In this document: positions 16,025 through 23,810 of the stretch, one piece after another | How positions within the stretch are numbered: position 1 is the stretch's first letter | How the letters are laid out: each line of letters begins with the position of its first letter | Assembly: GCA_021324185.1 (NCBI GenBank) | Contig: JAJPJN010000090.1 | Coordinates: 1 to 33,563, forward strand | Source: Terriglobia bacterium | GTDB lineage: Bacteria; Acidobacteriota; Terriglobia; Bryobacterales; Bryobacteraceae | Direction: 5' to 3' | DNA length: 33,563 nucleotides | The notes under the pieces: generated by a model | The model's input: the letters and a program-made list of their open reading frames with translations, nothing else | What the model was told of the DNA's origin: nothing | The model's database searches: none | Program-made: the position numbers and the translations under genes

Positions 16025-18124
16025 CTACACCTTCAGAGTAGCGGCCGCTTGTTCGGGTTCCGGGCTGGCCTGGTCAAGCTGCACAGCACTCAAATGGATC
16101 ACGAACTGGGCGCCAGCGGGGTAGTTGTCTTCCACGTGAACCGTGCCGCGATGTTCGGTAATGATATGGCTGACGATCGCGAGCCCAAGCCCGGTTCCGC
16201 GCGATTTGGTGGAAAAATACGGGAGGAATAACTTTTCTTTGTCGCTTGCCGACACACCACATCCGGTATCTGTAACGGACAATTGCACCACATCCGGGGA
16301 AAACTGAGATGTCGCGATGGTGAGGTGACGCACGGGAGAGTCCGTCATGGCTTCCGCGGCGTTATCGACCAGATTCACAATGACTCGCTTCATCTGTTCT
16401 TTATCAGCGATTACCGGCGGCAAATTGGGGTCTAATTCCACCTGTAACTCGATCCCGTCGAGCCGCCCGTCAAAGAGCGCCACCGCGCCTTTGACGATCT
16501 CATTCAGATCGCAGGGTACTAGCTGCGCAGTGGGGAAGCGTGAGAAGCGTGAGAATTCATTTACCAGCGTCTTAACGGTTTCGACTTCCTGCTGGATTGT
16601 CTGTGTGCATTCCTCGAGAATGGCGCGAGCAGCCGGATCCAGTGAAACACGCGATAAGTGCCGGGCGATCCGGTCTGCAGATAACGATATGGGGGTGAGC
16701 GGGTTCTTAATTTCATGCGCGATGCGGCGCGCCACCTCTTGCCATGCGGCGGCCTTTTGGGCGCGAAGAAGGTCGCTGGTATCCTCAAGCACCAGCACAA
16801 ACCCGCGTTGCTCCTCGAGCGAAGCTACGGTAACGGCGAGGTGAAGAACCGAACGCGGGCGCTGAATATCCAATTGCGTGGCGGCAGCTCCGGTACGGCG
16901 CGCCCGCTTCAGCAGGTAACGAATTTCGGCGAGATCATCACCGGAAAAAAGATCTTCCAGGCGCTTGGCTCGGGCAACTACTTCCCGCGAAAAAATGCCC
17001 GAGAGAGCTCGATTGACGCGCTCGATCCGCTCGTCACGTGAGACCGAAATAACGCCGGTCGGAATGCTCTCGAGAATGGCTTCGGTAAATCGGCGGCGCG
17101 CCTCCAGCTCGCGTGAATTGGCATCGAGATCATTGGTCATTTCGTTGAATGCACGAACCAGCGTGGCCAGTTCATCGATTGCGTTCTCACGCACACGATA
17201 AGAGAGATTTCCGCGCCTTACTTCACTGGCCGCTTCGAGCAGGGCTGAGATGGGCACGCTGATCTGGCGGGCTAGGATCTGCGCCGACCAGGAAGCAAAG
17301 AACAGCACAAACAGCGTGATCAGACAGATGAGTTGAAAATAGGTCTCGCGATAAAACTTACGACGCCCCTCCTGCTCGTCGACGACCTGTTGAATGGTTG
17401 CCGCCAAGCCCTGATTCGCGGCCGCGTATCCGGTTAACGACGCGGTTAGGGTGATATGCCCGACCGGAACTCCAGCATCGGTTAAGGGCGCCTGGGCTTG
17501 AAGCGGAATGCCTTTCGCCGGGCCAAATCGCTGATAAAGCAGCATCGGGACGCCGGTGCGCGGGGTCAGAATCAGTTGCTGAATGCCGGCGTGCGTGCAG
17601 AGGTGCTCGAAAAAAGCCGCCTGCATGCGGCCTGTTTTTGCAGCTTCTCGCGTTTCCGGCAAGAGGCTGATCCAATCGGCTTGTGCCTGTAGCCGCGACT
17701 GTGCTTCCTTTCGATAGGAGCTATCCAGTTGCTTATAGGACTGGTCGAGTTCCCGCAATGCGTTCTGGGCGGAGCGGCTGAACCAGACATCCAAATGCCG
17801 GTTCAAAACGTAGCCGCTAAACAGGACTGTAAACAGAACCGGGGCAAGTGTCAGAACCAGCGCGCCGAAAAGAAGCTTGGACCGGATTCTGGAGCCTTCG
17901 CGATTTTTCTGCCGGTCAATATAGACTTTGACGCCCGCGCGGAACAGCAGAAACGCCAGCAGTACCGTCAGTAAAAAGATGAGCGTCGAAACAGCCCATA
18001 GGACGATGGTTTCGCTCAAGCTGGCAGGCGAATAGGGGATGCGGAATGAGCCCTGCCAGATCAGTAGGGCCAGCAGGATGACAAAGCTTAGCGCTGCGGC
18101 AGCAGAAGCCAGACGTCGGCGCAC
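16025..18124 (-). CDS. ntrY: NtrY-like membrane sensor histidine kinase
   Basis: From a GTG at 18124 the protein is 699 residues. An ATG at 18298 in the same frame would add 58 unlikely residues overlapping the PilZ gene. There are about four membrane helices: two near the start, one at KLLFGALVLTLAPVLFTVLF, and one at CLITLFVLFFASW after a periplasmic sensor loop. HAMP follows (ISALLEAASEVRRGNLSYRV), then PAS (AILESIPTGVISVSRDERI), then HisKA with RRIAHEIKNPLTPISLSAD carrying the phospho-His. HATPase_c has NLVDNAAEAM, DTGCGVS and GTGLGLAIVSHI. The order of domains and the H-box match NtrY, the partner of NtrX. The signal sensed is unknown. Confidence 0.9.
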   Translation of the reverse strand: MRRRLASAAAALSFVILLALLIWQGSFRIPYSPASLSETIVLWAVSTLIFLLTVLLAFLLFRAGVKVYIDRQKNREGSRIRSKLLFGALVLTLAPVLFTVLFSGYVLNRHLDVWFSRSAQNALRELDQSYKQLDSSYRKEAQSRLQAQADWISLLPETREAAKTGRMQAAFFEHLCTHAGIQQLILTPRTGVPMLLYQRFGPAKGIPLQAQAPLTDAGVPVGHITLTASLTGYAAANQGLAATIQQVVDEQEGRRKFYRETYFQLICLITLFVLFFASWSAQILARQISVPISALLEAASEVRRGNLSYRVRENAIDELATLVRAFNEMTNDLDANSRELEARRRFTEAILESIPTGVISVSRDERIERVNRALSGIFSREVVARAKRLEDLFSGDDLAEIRYLLKRARRTGAAATQLDIQRPRSVLHLAVTVASLEEQRGFVLVLEDTSDLLRAQKAAAWQEVARRIAHEIKNPLTPISLSADRIARHLSRVSLDPAARAILEECTQTIQQEVETVKTLVNEFSRFSRFPTAQLVPCDLNEIVKGAVALFDGRLDGIELQVELDPNLPPVIADKEQMKRVIVNLVDNAAEAMTDSPVRHLTIATSQFSPDVVQLSVTDTGCGVSASDKEKLFLPYFSTKSRGTGLGLAIVSHIITEHRGTVHVEDNYPAGAQFVIHLSAVQLDQASPEPEQAAATLKV

Positions 18125-18180
18125 AACACTGTCATGGTAGCCCAACCCAGAAGTTTTGAGGGTCTCCGGCGGCTTCTGAA

Positions 18181-18525
18181 CTACTTGTCGCGAGCCGGGC
18201 GGCTCTGTGTCCGGAATTCGTATTGCTGAATTTGTAACGCCACCTGGCCTTTGGCATTCCGGGTGACTCGTCCTCGGGCCACCAGGTTCAGCAGACATCT
18301 CTCATTGAGCTGTGCCGGCCAGCTAATGGAGACTTCTAATCGCGTTCCGAGCGGCATATCGTGCTCGGAGGTGAAAAGGACGCCCGAACTGCTGATATTC
18401 AGGGTTTTGCCGACTCCGGTGAGCAGTTCGGCTCTTTGATTGAGGGTTTTATATCTTATTTCGCGCTCAATCGGGAAACGGCTGGACCGCCGCCGCTCGG
18501 TTGAGGGGATCTCAGGAGCATCCAT
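18181..18525 (-). CDS. PilZ-domain protein
   Basis: The protein is 114 residues from the ATG at 18525, which has GGAAAG just upstream; an ATG at 18558 would add 11 residues. It has the PilZ marks RRRSSRFPIEREIRY (an RxxxR-type arm) and NISSSGVLFTSE (N/DxSxxG), which in the family bind cyclic di-GMP. The C-terminal barrel strand has VARGRVTRNAKGQVALQIQQ. It is an isolated PilZ domain, likely a small adaptor. It lies just upstream of the NtrY/NtrX pair on the same strand, so c-di-GMP could connect to that signalling pair; this is inference. Confidence 0.8.
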   Translation of the reverse strand: MDAPEIPSTERRRSSRFPIEREIRYKTLNQRAELLTGVGKTLNISSSGVLFTSEHDMPLGTRLEVSISWPAQLNERCLLNLVARGRVTRNAKGQVALQIQQYEFRTQSRPARDK

Positions 18526-18606
18526 GCGCTTTCCAAAAGTCAAAAGGGTTTCGAGCACAGCAGAAGGGCTCCCATCTCTGACATCAGGGATCGATAATCC
18601 ATTGAT

Positions 18607-19947
18607 TTAGCCGTTAGTTTCTGGTTTATTCGTTCGTTTTTCCGACAGCCATGCGAGCCGTTGGCGCAAAGTTTTCTCATAACCGCGATCTGTTGGCTGA
18701 TAGAAGCGATATCCGGCAAGCGCTTCCGGAAGACAAGCCATATCCGTTATCGCATCTGGCGCCTGGTGCGCATGTTCATATCCCCGGGAGTAGCCTAACT
18801 GTTTCATCAAACCAGTAGGAGCATTGCGCAAATGCAGCGGCACTGGCGGAGCGGGCGTGCTTTCGATAACGGCATCCACTTTGTTCAGGGCTTGGTAGGC
18901 GGCATCGGATTTGGGAGACAACGCTAAGTAAATAGTAAGTTGTGCCAACGCCAAATCTCCTTCCGGAAGACCTAAAAAATGAACCGCTTGCATACAGGCC
19001 ATGCCTTGTTCTATCGCCCTTGGATCTGCCAGCCCTATATCCTCTATCGCCATTCGCACCAATCGCCGGGCCAGGTAGAGGCGATCCTCCCCCGCCTTTA
19101 ACATCCGGCCGAGCCAATATAGGGAAGCATCCACATCGCTCGAGCGGACCGACTTATGGAGTGCAGAGATTAAATTATAGTGCTCTTCTCCCGTCTTGTC
19201 ATACAGCAAAACTTTCCGTTGCAGCGCATCTGCGACCGTTTGCCGGTCAATTACGGCGTTTTTTGCCGATTCGGCTGCAATTTCCAGCGTGTTCAGCGCT
19301 GCCCGCGCATCTCCACTGGATGCCACTGCAATCTCATCGAGTAATTCGTCGCTAACCTTTAGTCCCAGATGCCCCAGACCGCGGTAAGGGATGGCGAGGG
19401 CCCGTTTCAGAAGCTCGACAATTTCGGCTGTCTCCAGGGGACGCAACGTATAGACTTTCGTCCGGGACAGCAAGGCGGAAACGACTTCAAAGGAGGGATT
19501 TTCGGTCGTCGCACCGATCAAAATGACATCCCCGCGCTCCACATAGGGCAAAAACGCGTCTTGTTGGGCTTTGTTGAAGCGGTGGATTTCATCGATGAAA
19601 AGGACCGTGCGGGTACCCATGCGCTTGGCCCGTTCGGCATCCGCCATTACCGCTTTTATTTCCTTAATGCCGCTCAAGACCGCGCTAAACGGGATAAAAG
19701 CCGCGCCACTCTGCCGGGCCATCAAAAAGGCCAGCGTCGTTTTACCCGATCCTGGGGGACCCCACAGAATAATGGAACTCAAGTGGCCCGTATCGATCTG
19801 AATCCGTAGCGGTTTGCCCGGGCCCAAGATGTGTTCCTGGCCGATGTATTCATCGAGCGTCTGCGGACGCATGCGGTCGGCAAGCGGACGATCGGCGCCG
19901 ATGGTCTCTTGTTCTCCGGGAAAGGGAGATGGATCAAAAAGGCTCAC
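18607..19947 (-). CDS. rarA: Replication-associated recombination protein A (MgsA/RarA AAA+ ATPase)
   Basis: At 446 residues this is full family length. It has the N-terminal PLADRMRPQTLDEYIGQEHI, Walker A GPPGSGKTT, Walker B VLFIDEIHRFNKAQQDAFLP, sensor 1 GATTENPSFEV and the family C-terminal segment LRNAPTGLMKQLGYSRGYEH. RarA acts on stalled replication forks in the cytoplasm and interacts with SSB. The start is a GTG whose bases overlap the stop of the upstream methyltransferase gene (GTGA), with GGAG seven bases before it; the two genes are translationally coupled. Confidence 0.95.
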   Translation of the reverse strand: MSLFDPSPFPGEQETIGADRPLADRMRPQTLDEYIGQEHILGPGKPLRIQIDTGHLSSIILWGPPGSGKTTLAFLMARQSGAAFIPFSAVLSGIKEIKAVMADAERAKRMGTRTVLFIDEIHRFNKAQQDAFLPYVERGDVILIGATTENPSFEVVSALLSRTKVYTLRPLETAEIVELLKRALAIPYRGLGHLGLKVSDELLDEIAVASSGDARAALNTLEIAAESAKNAVIDRQTVADALQRKVLLYDKTGEEHYNLISALHKSVRSSDVDASLYWLGRMLKAGEDRLYLARRLVRMAIEDIGLADPRAIEQGMACMQAVHFLGLPEGDLALAQLTIYLALSPKSDAAYQALNKVDAVIESTPAPPVPLHLRNAPTGLMKQLGYSRGYEHAHQAPDAITDMACLPEALAGYRFYQPTDRGYEKTLRQRLAWLSEKRTNKPETNG

Positions 19948-20720
19948 GAGACGCTCCTTTGCTGTTGTGAGGCAAACAGCGCTATCGAGCAGGCAACAGC
20001 GGCGTTGATTGACTCCACTCTAACGGTTGGAATGGAGATGACCTCGGCGGCTGATAACAGTTCCGGGGAGACGCCTTTGGCCTCGTTGCCGGCGATCAGC
20101 GCCAGCGGACGGCTCAAATCAGCAGCGCTCAGGAGGGTACCGGCGTGGGCTTGGAGAGCGTAGAGCGACAGGCGGCTGGTCCGGACGTTCGACAATAATT
20201 CGGGCGCCGTTATACCCTCAATAAACGGCAGCCGGAAAATCGATCCAGCACTGGCGCGCAATAACTTTCCGTTTGCCACATGGGCCGCCCCTGCCAGAAA
20301 CACGACGCCGCTCCCTCCAAACGCTTCCGCGGAACGCACTATGGTACCTGCATTTCCGGGGTCTTGTATTCCGTCGAGCACGACTATCAAAGCCGGATCT
20401 CTGGTTAGTTCCGCCCAGGTCCAGTTGCGCGGCCGTAAAAGAGCCAGAATTCCCTGCGAATGCTGCGTCCCGGCAAGGGAATCAAAGGCCCGTTCTGAAA
20501 CCTCTACAACCTCTGTGTTCGCTCGGCGTAGCAGTCCGGTATACTTGCTCTGGCCGACGCTGGTGGTGAGGACTTGTGCAATATGCCAGGTTCCGCGAAG
20601 CGCCTCTTCGAGCAGATGCGGCCCTTCCGCCACGACCAAGCCGTCCCCGGTTGGCCGCCCCTCCCGTGCCGCTTTGCGAACGTTTTGCAGTAACGGATTG
20701 TGGATGCTCGTGATTTGCAT
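19944..20720 (-). CDS. TrmH/SpoU family RNA 2'-O-methyltransferase
   Basis: A 258-residue protein with an N-terminal substrate-binding part (MQITSIHNPLLQNVRKAARE) and a SPOUT methyltransferase domain. Motif I is VVLDGIQDPGNAGTIVRSAE, motif II is LALIAGNEAKGVSPELL, and motif III is ISIPTVRVESINAAVACSIA, forming the trefoil knot for S-adenosylmethionine. It should methylate ribose in rRNA or tRNA; which RNA cannot be told from sequence (RlmB-like and TsnR-like members look similar). It overlaps rarA by four bases. Confidence 0.88.
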   Translation of the reverse strand: MQITSIHNPLLQNVRKAAREGRPTGDGLVVAEGPHLLEEALRGTWHIAQVLTTSVGQSKYTGLLRRANTEVVEVSERAFDSLAGTQHSQGILALLRPRNWTWAELTRDPALIVVLDGIQDPGNAGTIVRSAEAFGGSGVVFLAGAAHVANGKLLRASAGSIFRLPFIEGITAPELLSNVRTSRLSLYALQAHAGTLLSAADLSRPLALIAGNEAKGVSPELLSAAEVISIPTVRVESINAAVACSIALFASQQQRSVS

Positions 20721-20785
20721 TTTGAGTGCGAATTATGATGCGAGGCGTAGACTGAAGTTTTTAGCCGGGTAAATCGGGCAGCCGC

Positions 20786-21376
20786 ATGAAGCGCGCCATT
20801 GCAGGCCTATTTGTCCTGTTTTCGCTCTCGATCTTAGGCTATCTGTTCTATGTGGCCCGACAGATCGCCAGGCAATCTGATTTGGTTGAGGACCATCCAG
20901 CCGACGTCATTATAGTCATGGGGGCGGCTGAATATCGGGGCCGGCCATCGCCGGTGCTTCGAGCGCGCCTGAATCACGCGCTATTCCTATATCTTAAAGG
21001 CCTTGCGCCCTACATATTGACGACCGGGGGCGCCGGCGGCGATCCCGATTACACTGAGGGCGAGGTGGGCCGTGCCTACCTGACGCAGCATGGAGTGCCT
21101 TCCGAGCACATACTGGTGGAACCGGAAGGGACAACGACGGCACAAAGCCTGGATGCGGCAGCCGAGATCATGCGCCGCATGAACATGACTTCGTGCATCA
21201 TCGTCAGCGATGGGTACCATATCTACCGCTCGAAGCGGATCTTGGAAGCCCAAGACATTAAGGTGTACGGTTCGCCGCGGCCAGGCGGCGCACCCGCAAG
21301 CCGCGCGGCCCGGCGATGGCTGTATTTTAAGCAGGCGGTAGGCTATCTGCTTTGGCAGATAGGGCTTAATATCTGA
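20786..21376 (+). CDS. YdcF/SanA family DUF218 membrane-anchored protein
   Basis: At 196 residues, it has an N-terminal signal anchor (MKRAIAGLFVLFSLSILGYL) followed by the DUF218 domain: DVIIVMGAAEYRGRPSPVLR, YILTTGGAGGDP, VEPEGTTTAQSLDAAAEIM and IIVSDGYHIYRSKRILEA. Family members include ElyC and SanA, which affect envelope and peptidoglycan metabolism at the inner membrane, though the biochemical reaction is not established. The gene is divergent from the trmH-like gene (65 bp). Its last 11 bases overlap the convergent MFS gene. Confidence 0.85.
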   Translation: MKRAIAGLFVLFSLSILGYLFYVARQIARQSDLVEDHPADVIIVMGAAEYRGRPSPVLRARLNHALFLYLKGLAPYILTTGGAGGDPDYTEGEVGRAYLTQHGVPSEHILVEPEGTTTAQSLDAAAEIMRRMNMTSCIIVSDGYHIYRSKRILEAQDIKVYGSPRPGGAPASRAARRWLYFKQAVGYLLWQIGLNI

Positions 21377-22583
21377 CGGCCACAAAGCTGACTCCTCGCT
21401 TTTCCCGGCCTGCTGCGGCAATTATCGCCGTAAGGACGAAAACCGTGGCTGCAGTGGCCGCCATTGCCGCTGCATAGCTCATTCTTTCGGCGAAAGCTGC
21501 TTCGATATACGCGACTGAGCCTGCAATCAGAACGCCGCATTGATATGCGAATCCCGGCAAGAAGCCGCGCACCTCGTTGGGCGAGAGTTCGCTCAGATGG
21601 GCGGGAATAACACCCCAGGCGCCTTGGACGAAAAACTGCATGAAGAACGCACCCGTATAGAGCAGAGTCATTTGCGGTGCATAGGCCCAAAGAGGAATGA
21701 TCAAAACGGCGAGCAATAAAGAACTAACAATCGCTTTGCGCCGGCCTGCGCGGTCGGAGAATAGGCCGACCAGCACGCCGCCGCTAATTGCACCGATCAT
21801 CGAGACGATCAATACGAGTGACCTGGCGTTCACGCCGAGATGCCAAAAACGCTGCAAGAACGTCGGGTACATATCCTGCGTGCCATGCGATGCCAGATTC
21901 ATGCCGGTCAAAAGCAGCACGAGATAGATGAAGAGCTTCCAGTTGTGAACGATGCTTCGCCCAAGGCCGCTCCAGGTCTCGGCTTTGCTCTTGCGCCACA
22001 CTTCCGATTCCTTCACGCGGAAGCGTACGAACAGCGCAAGCAGCGCGGGCAATCCGCCGAGAAAAAAGAGCGGCCGCCATCCCCAACGGTTAAACAGGAA
22101 GAGCAGGCATAGCGTTGCCAGCAGATTGCCGAGCGCGTAGCCCTGCTGCAAAAATCCGGATAGCACGCCGCGCCATTTTGGAGGCACTTTCTCCATCGCG
22201 AGGGATGCCCCGACACCCCACTCGCCGCCCATGCCGATGCCAAAGAGCGCTCGCAAGATCAAGAATGTTGTGAAATTCGGCGCAAAACCGGTTGCCACTT
22301 CAACCACGGAATAAAAGATCAGATCGATCATCAGCGGCAAGCGCCGGCCATAGCGGTCTGCGAGTAGTCCGAACAGGAACGCTCCAACCGGGCGGCAGGC
22401 GAGCGTCAGGGTAAGAGAGAGCGCGACCGCTTTGTCCGTCTGGTGAAATTCTTTGCCAATGGCGGTGAGACAGACGACCACAAGAAAGAAGTCGAAAGCG
22501 TCGAGCGTCCAGCCGAGAAAGCCGGCGAGGAGCGCTGCCCAGGCATCGCGGACAGATGCAGGCGCTGTCGCGCTAGCGTTCAA
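21366..22583 (-). CDS. MFS transporter, carboxylate:H+ symporter type
   Basis: At 405 residues it has about 12 membrane helices. It begins with FLGWTLDAFDFFLVVVCLTA and has the MFS loop-2 motif GLLADRYGRRLPL, then RALFGIGMGGEWGVGASLAM and WRGVLSGFLQQGYALGNLLA. These segments match the sialate/lactate (JEN-like) group of carboxylate transporters. The substrate is not certain, but a monocarboxylate is likely. The start is a TTG at 22583 overlapping the thiolase stop (TTGA), and no good alternative start follows, so it is coupled to thiolase translation. The coupling suggests uptake of an acid that feeds acyl-CoA metabolism. Confidence 0.82.
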   Translation of the reverse strand: MNASATAPASVRDAWAALLAGFLGWTLDAFDFFLVVVCLTAIGKEFHQTDKAVALSLTLTLACRPVGAFLFGLLADRYGRRLPLMIDLIFYSVVEVATGFAPNFTTFLILRALFGIGMGGEWGVGASLAMEKVPPKWRGVLSGFLQQGYALGNLLATLCLLFLFNRWGWRPLFFLGGLPALLALFVRFRVKESEVWRKSKAETWSGLGRSIVHNWKLFIYLVLLLTGMNLASHGTQDMYPTFLQRFWHLGVNARSLVLIVSMIGAISGGVLVGLFSDRAGRRKAIVSSLLLAVLIIPLWAYAPQMTLLYTGAFFMQFFVQGAWGVIPAHLSELSPNEVRGFLPGFAYQCGVLIAGSVAYIEAAFAERMSYAAAMAATAATVFVLTAIIAAAGREKRGVSFVAVRY

Positions 22584-23770
22584 TGGGCAGCCTCAAACAG
22601 GCCTGCGGCGCCTTGCCCGCCGCCCACGCACATGGTCACAACGCCCCATCGTGATCCCGGCCTGCGGGCCATTTCATTCGACAAAGTACCGGCCATGCGG
22701 GAACCCGTCACGCCGAATGGATGGCCGATAGAAATTGAACCGCCATTCACGTTTAACTTGTCCATCGGAATTCCGAGCCGGTCACGGCAATAGATTACCT
22801 GTACGGCGAAGGCCTCGTTCAATTCCCAAAGATCGATATCGCCGATGCTGAGCCCGTGACGCGCAAGCAGCTTTGGAACAGCGTAGATGGGACCAATTCC
22901 CATTTCATCGGGCTCGCAGCCGGCGACGGCAAACCCGCGGAAAATGAGTTTATAGGGAATTTTCAGTTCGTCTGCCCGCTGGCGGAGCATAAGCAGAGTG
23001 ATGGAAGCGCCATCGGATAGCTGCGATGAATTGCCCGCTGTCACAGATCCCTGGCCGCTCGTTGTGTCGAAAACTGGCTTAAGCGCAAGCAGGCCTTCCA
23101 GCATCGTATCCGGACGATTGCATTCGTCGCGATCGCAAGTGACTTCTTGTGTACCGATTTTCTCGCCTGTCTTTTTGTCGAGAATTGCCATCGTCGTTCG
23201 GAACGGAGCGATCTCAGCCGCGAAAAACCCCTCCCGCTGAGCGCGAGCGGTGCGCTGCTGGCTGGCGAGCGCGTATTCATCCTGCGCCTGGCGGCTGATT
23301 TTATAACGCTTTGCGACCACTTCCGCCGTCTGGCCCATCTCCATGTACAAACCGGGCGCTTTCTTCAGGAGTAGGGGATGCGGATTGACCTCCCGCTGCA
23401 CGAGGCTGATGCTTTCAACTCCACCGGCCATGACAGCACTTGCGCCTTCATTCAGGATTTCGTGAGCAGCCATGGCAATGGCCTGCAGACCCGAAGAACA
23501 AAAGCGATTTATCGTGGCACCCGGGACGGAGGCCGGCAAACCGGCCAGCATGGCGCAACGGCGGGCGACGTTTAAGCCCTGCATGCCATGAGGCTGTGCG
23601 CAACCAAGAACAACGTCTTCGATTTCCGCCGGATCAAGCGGCGATGTTTGGGCGAGGACAGCTTGAATGCAGTGCGCCGCCAGATCTTCGGGCCGTGTCA
23701 TGTTGAACGAGCCGCGGAATGATTTCGCTAGGCCCGTTCGCAAGCTCGCGACTATAACGGCTTCTCTCAT
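22580..23770 (-). CDS. fadA: Acetyl-CoA acyltransferase (thiolase)
   Basis: A 396-residue protein of normal thiolase length. Catalytic residues are visible: Cys91 in INRFCSSGLQAIAMA, His in NGGSISIGHPFGVTGSR, and the second Cys in TMCVGGGQGAAGLFE. It also has GGVESIS and the LNEAFAVQ segment. It performs the last step of beta-oxidation, splitting 3-ketoacyl-CoA with CoA; acetoacetyl-CoA synthesis is possible for some members. It is divergent from the hydratase/dehydrogenase gene with only 40 bp between, and downstream the MFS gene overlaps it. Confidence 0.92.
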   Translation of the reverse strand: MREAVIVASLRTGLAKSFRGSFNMTRPEDLAAHCIQAVLAQTSPLDPAEIEDVVLGCAQPHGMQGLNVARRCAMLAGLPASVPGATINRFCSSGLQAIAMAAHEILNEGASAVMAGGVESISLVQREVNPHPLLLKKAPGLYMEMGQTAEVVAKRYKISRQAQDEYALASQQRTARAQREGFFAAEIAPFRTTMAILDKKTGEKIGTQEVTCDRDECNRPDTMLEGLLALKPVFDTTSGQGSVTAGNSSQLSDGASITLLMLRQRADELKIPYKLIFRGFAVAGCEPDEMGIGPIYAVPKLLARHGLSIGDIDLWELNEAFAVQVIYCRDRLGIPMDKLNVNGGSISIGHPFGVTGSRMAGTLSNEMARRPGSRWGVVTMCVGGGQGAAGLFEAAH

Positions 23771-23810
23771 CTTCGGACACGCGACAGTATATACCTACAT
23801 AAGAGGATTT

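Noticed and set aside
16530-16552. Short direct repeat GCGTGAGAA-GCGTGAGAA
   Set aside because: It lies inside the NtrY-like coding region and merely encodes a repeated Phe-Ser-Arg; no sign of a mobile or regulatory element.
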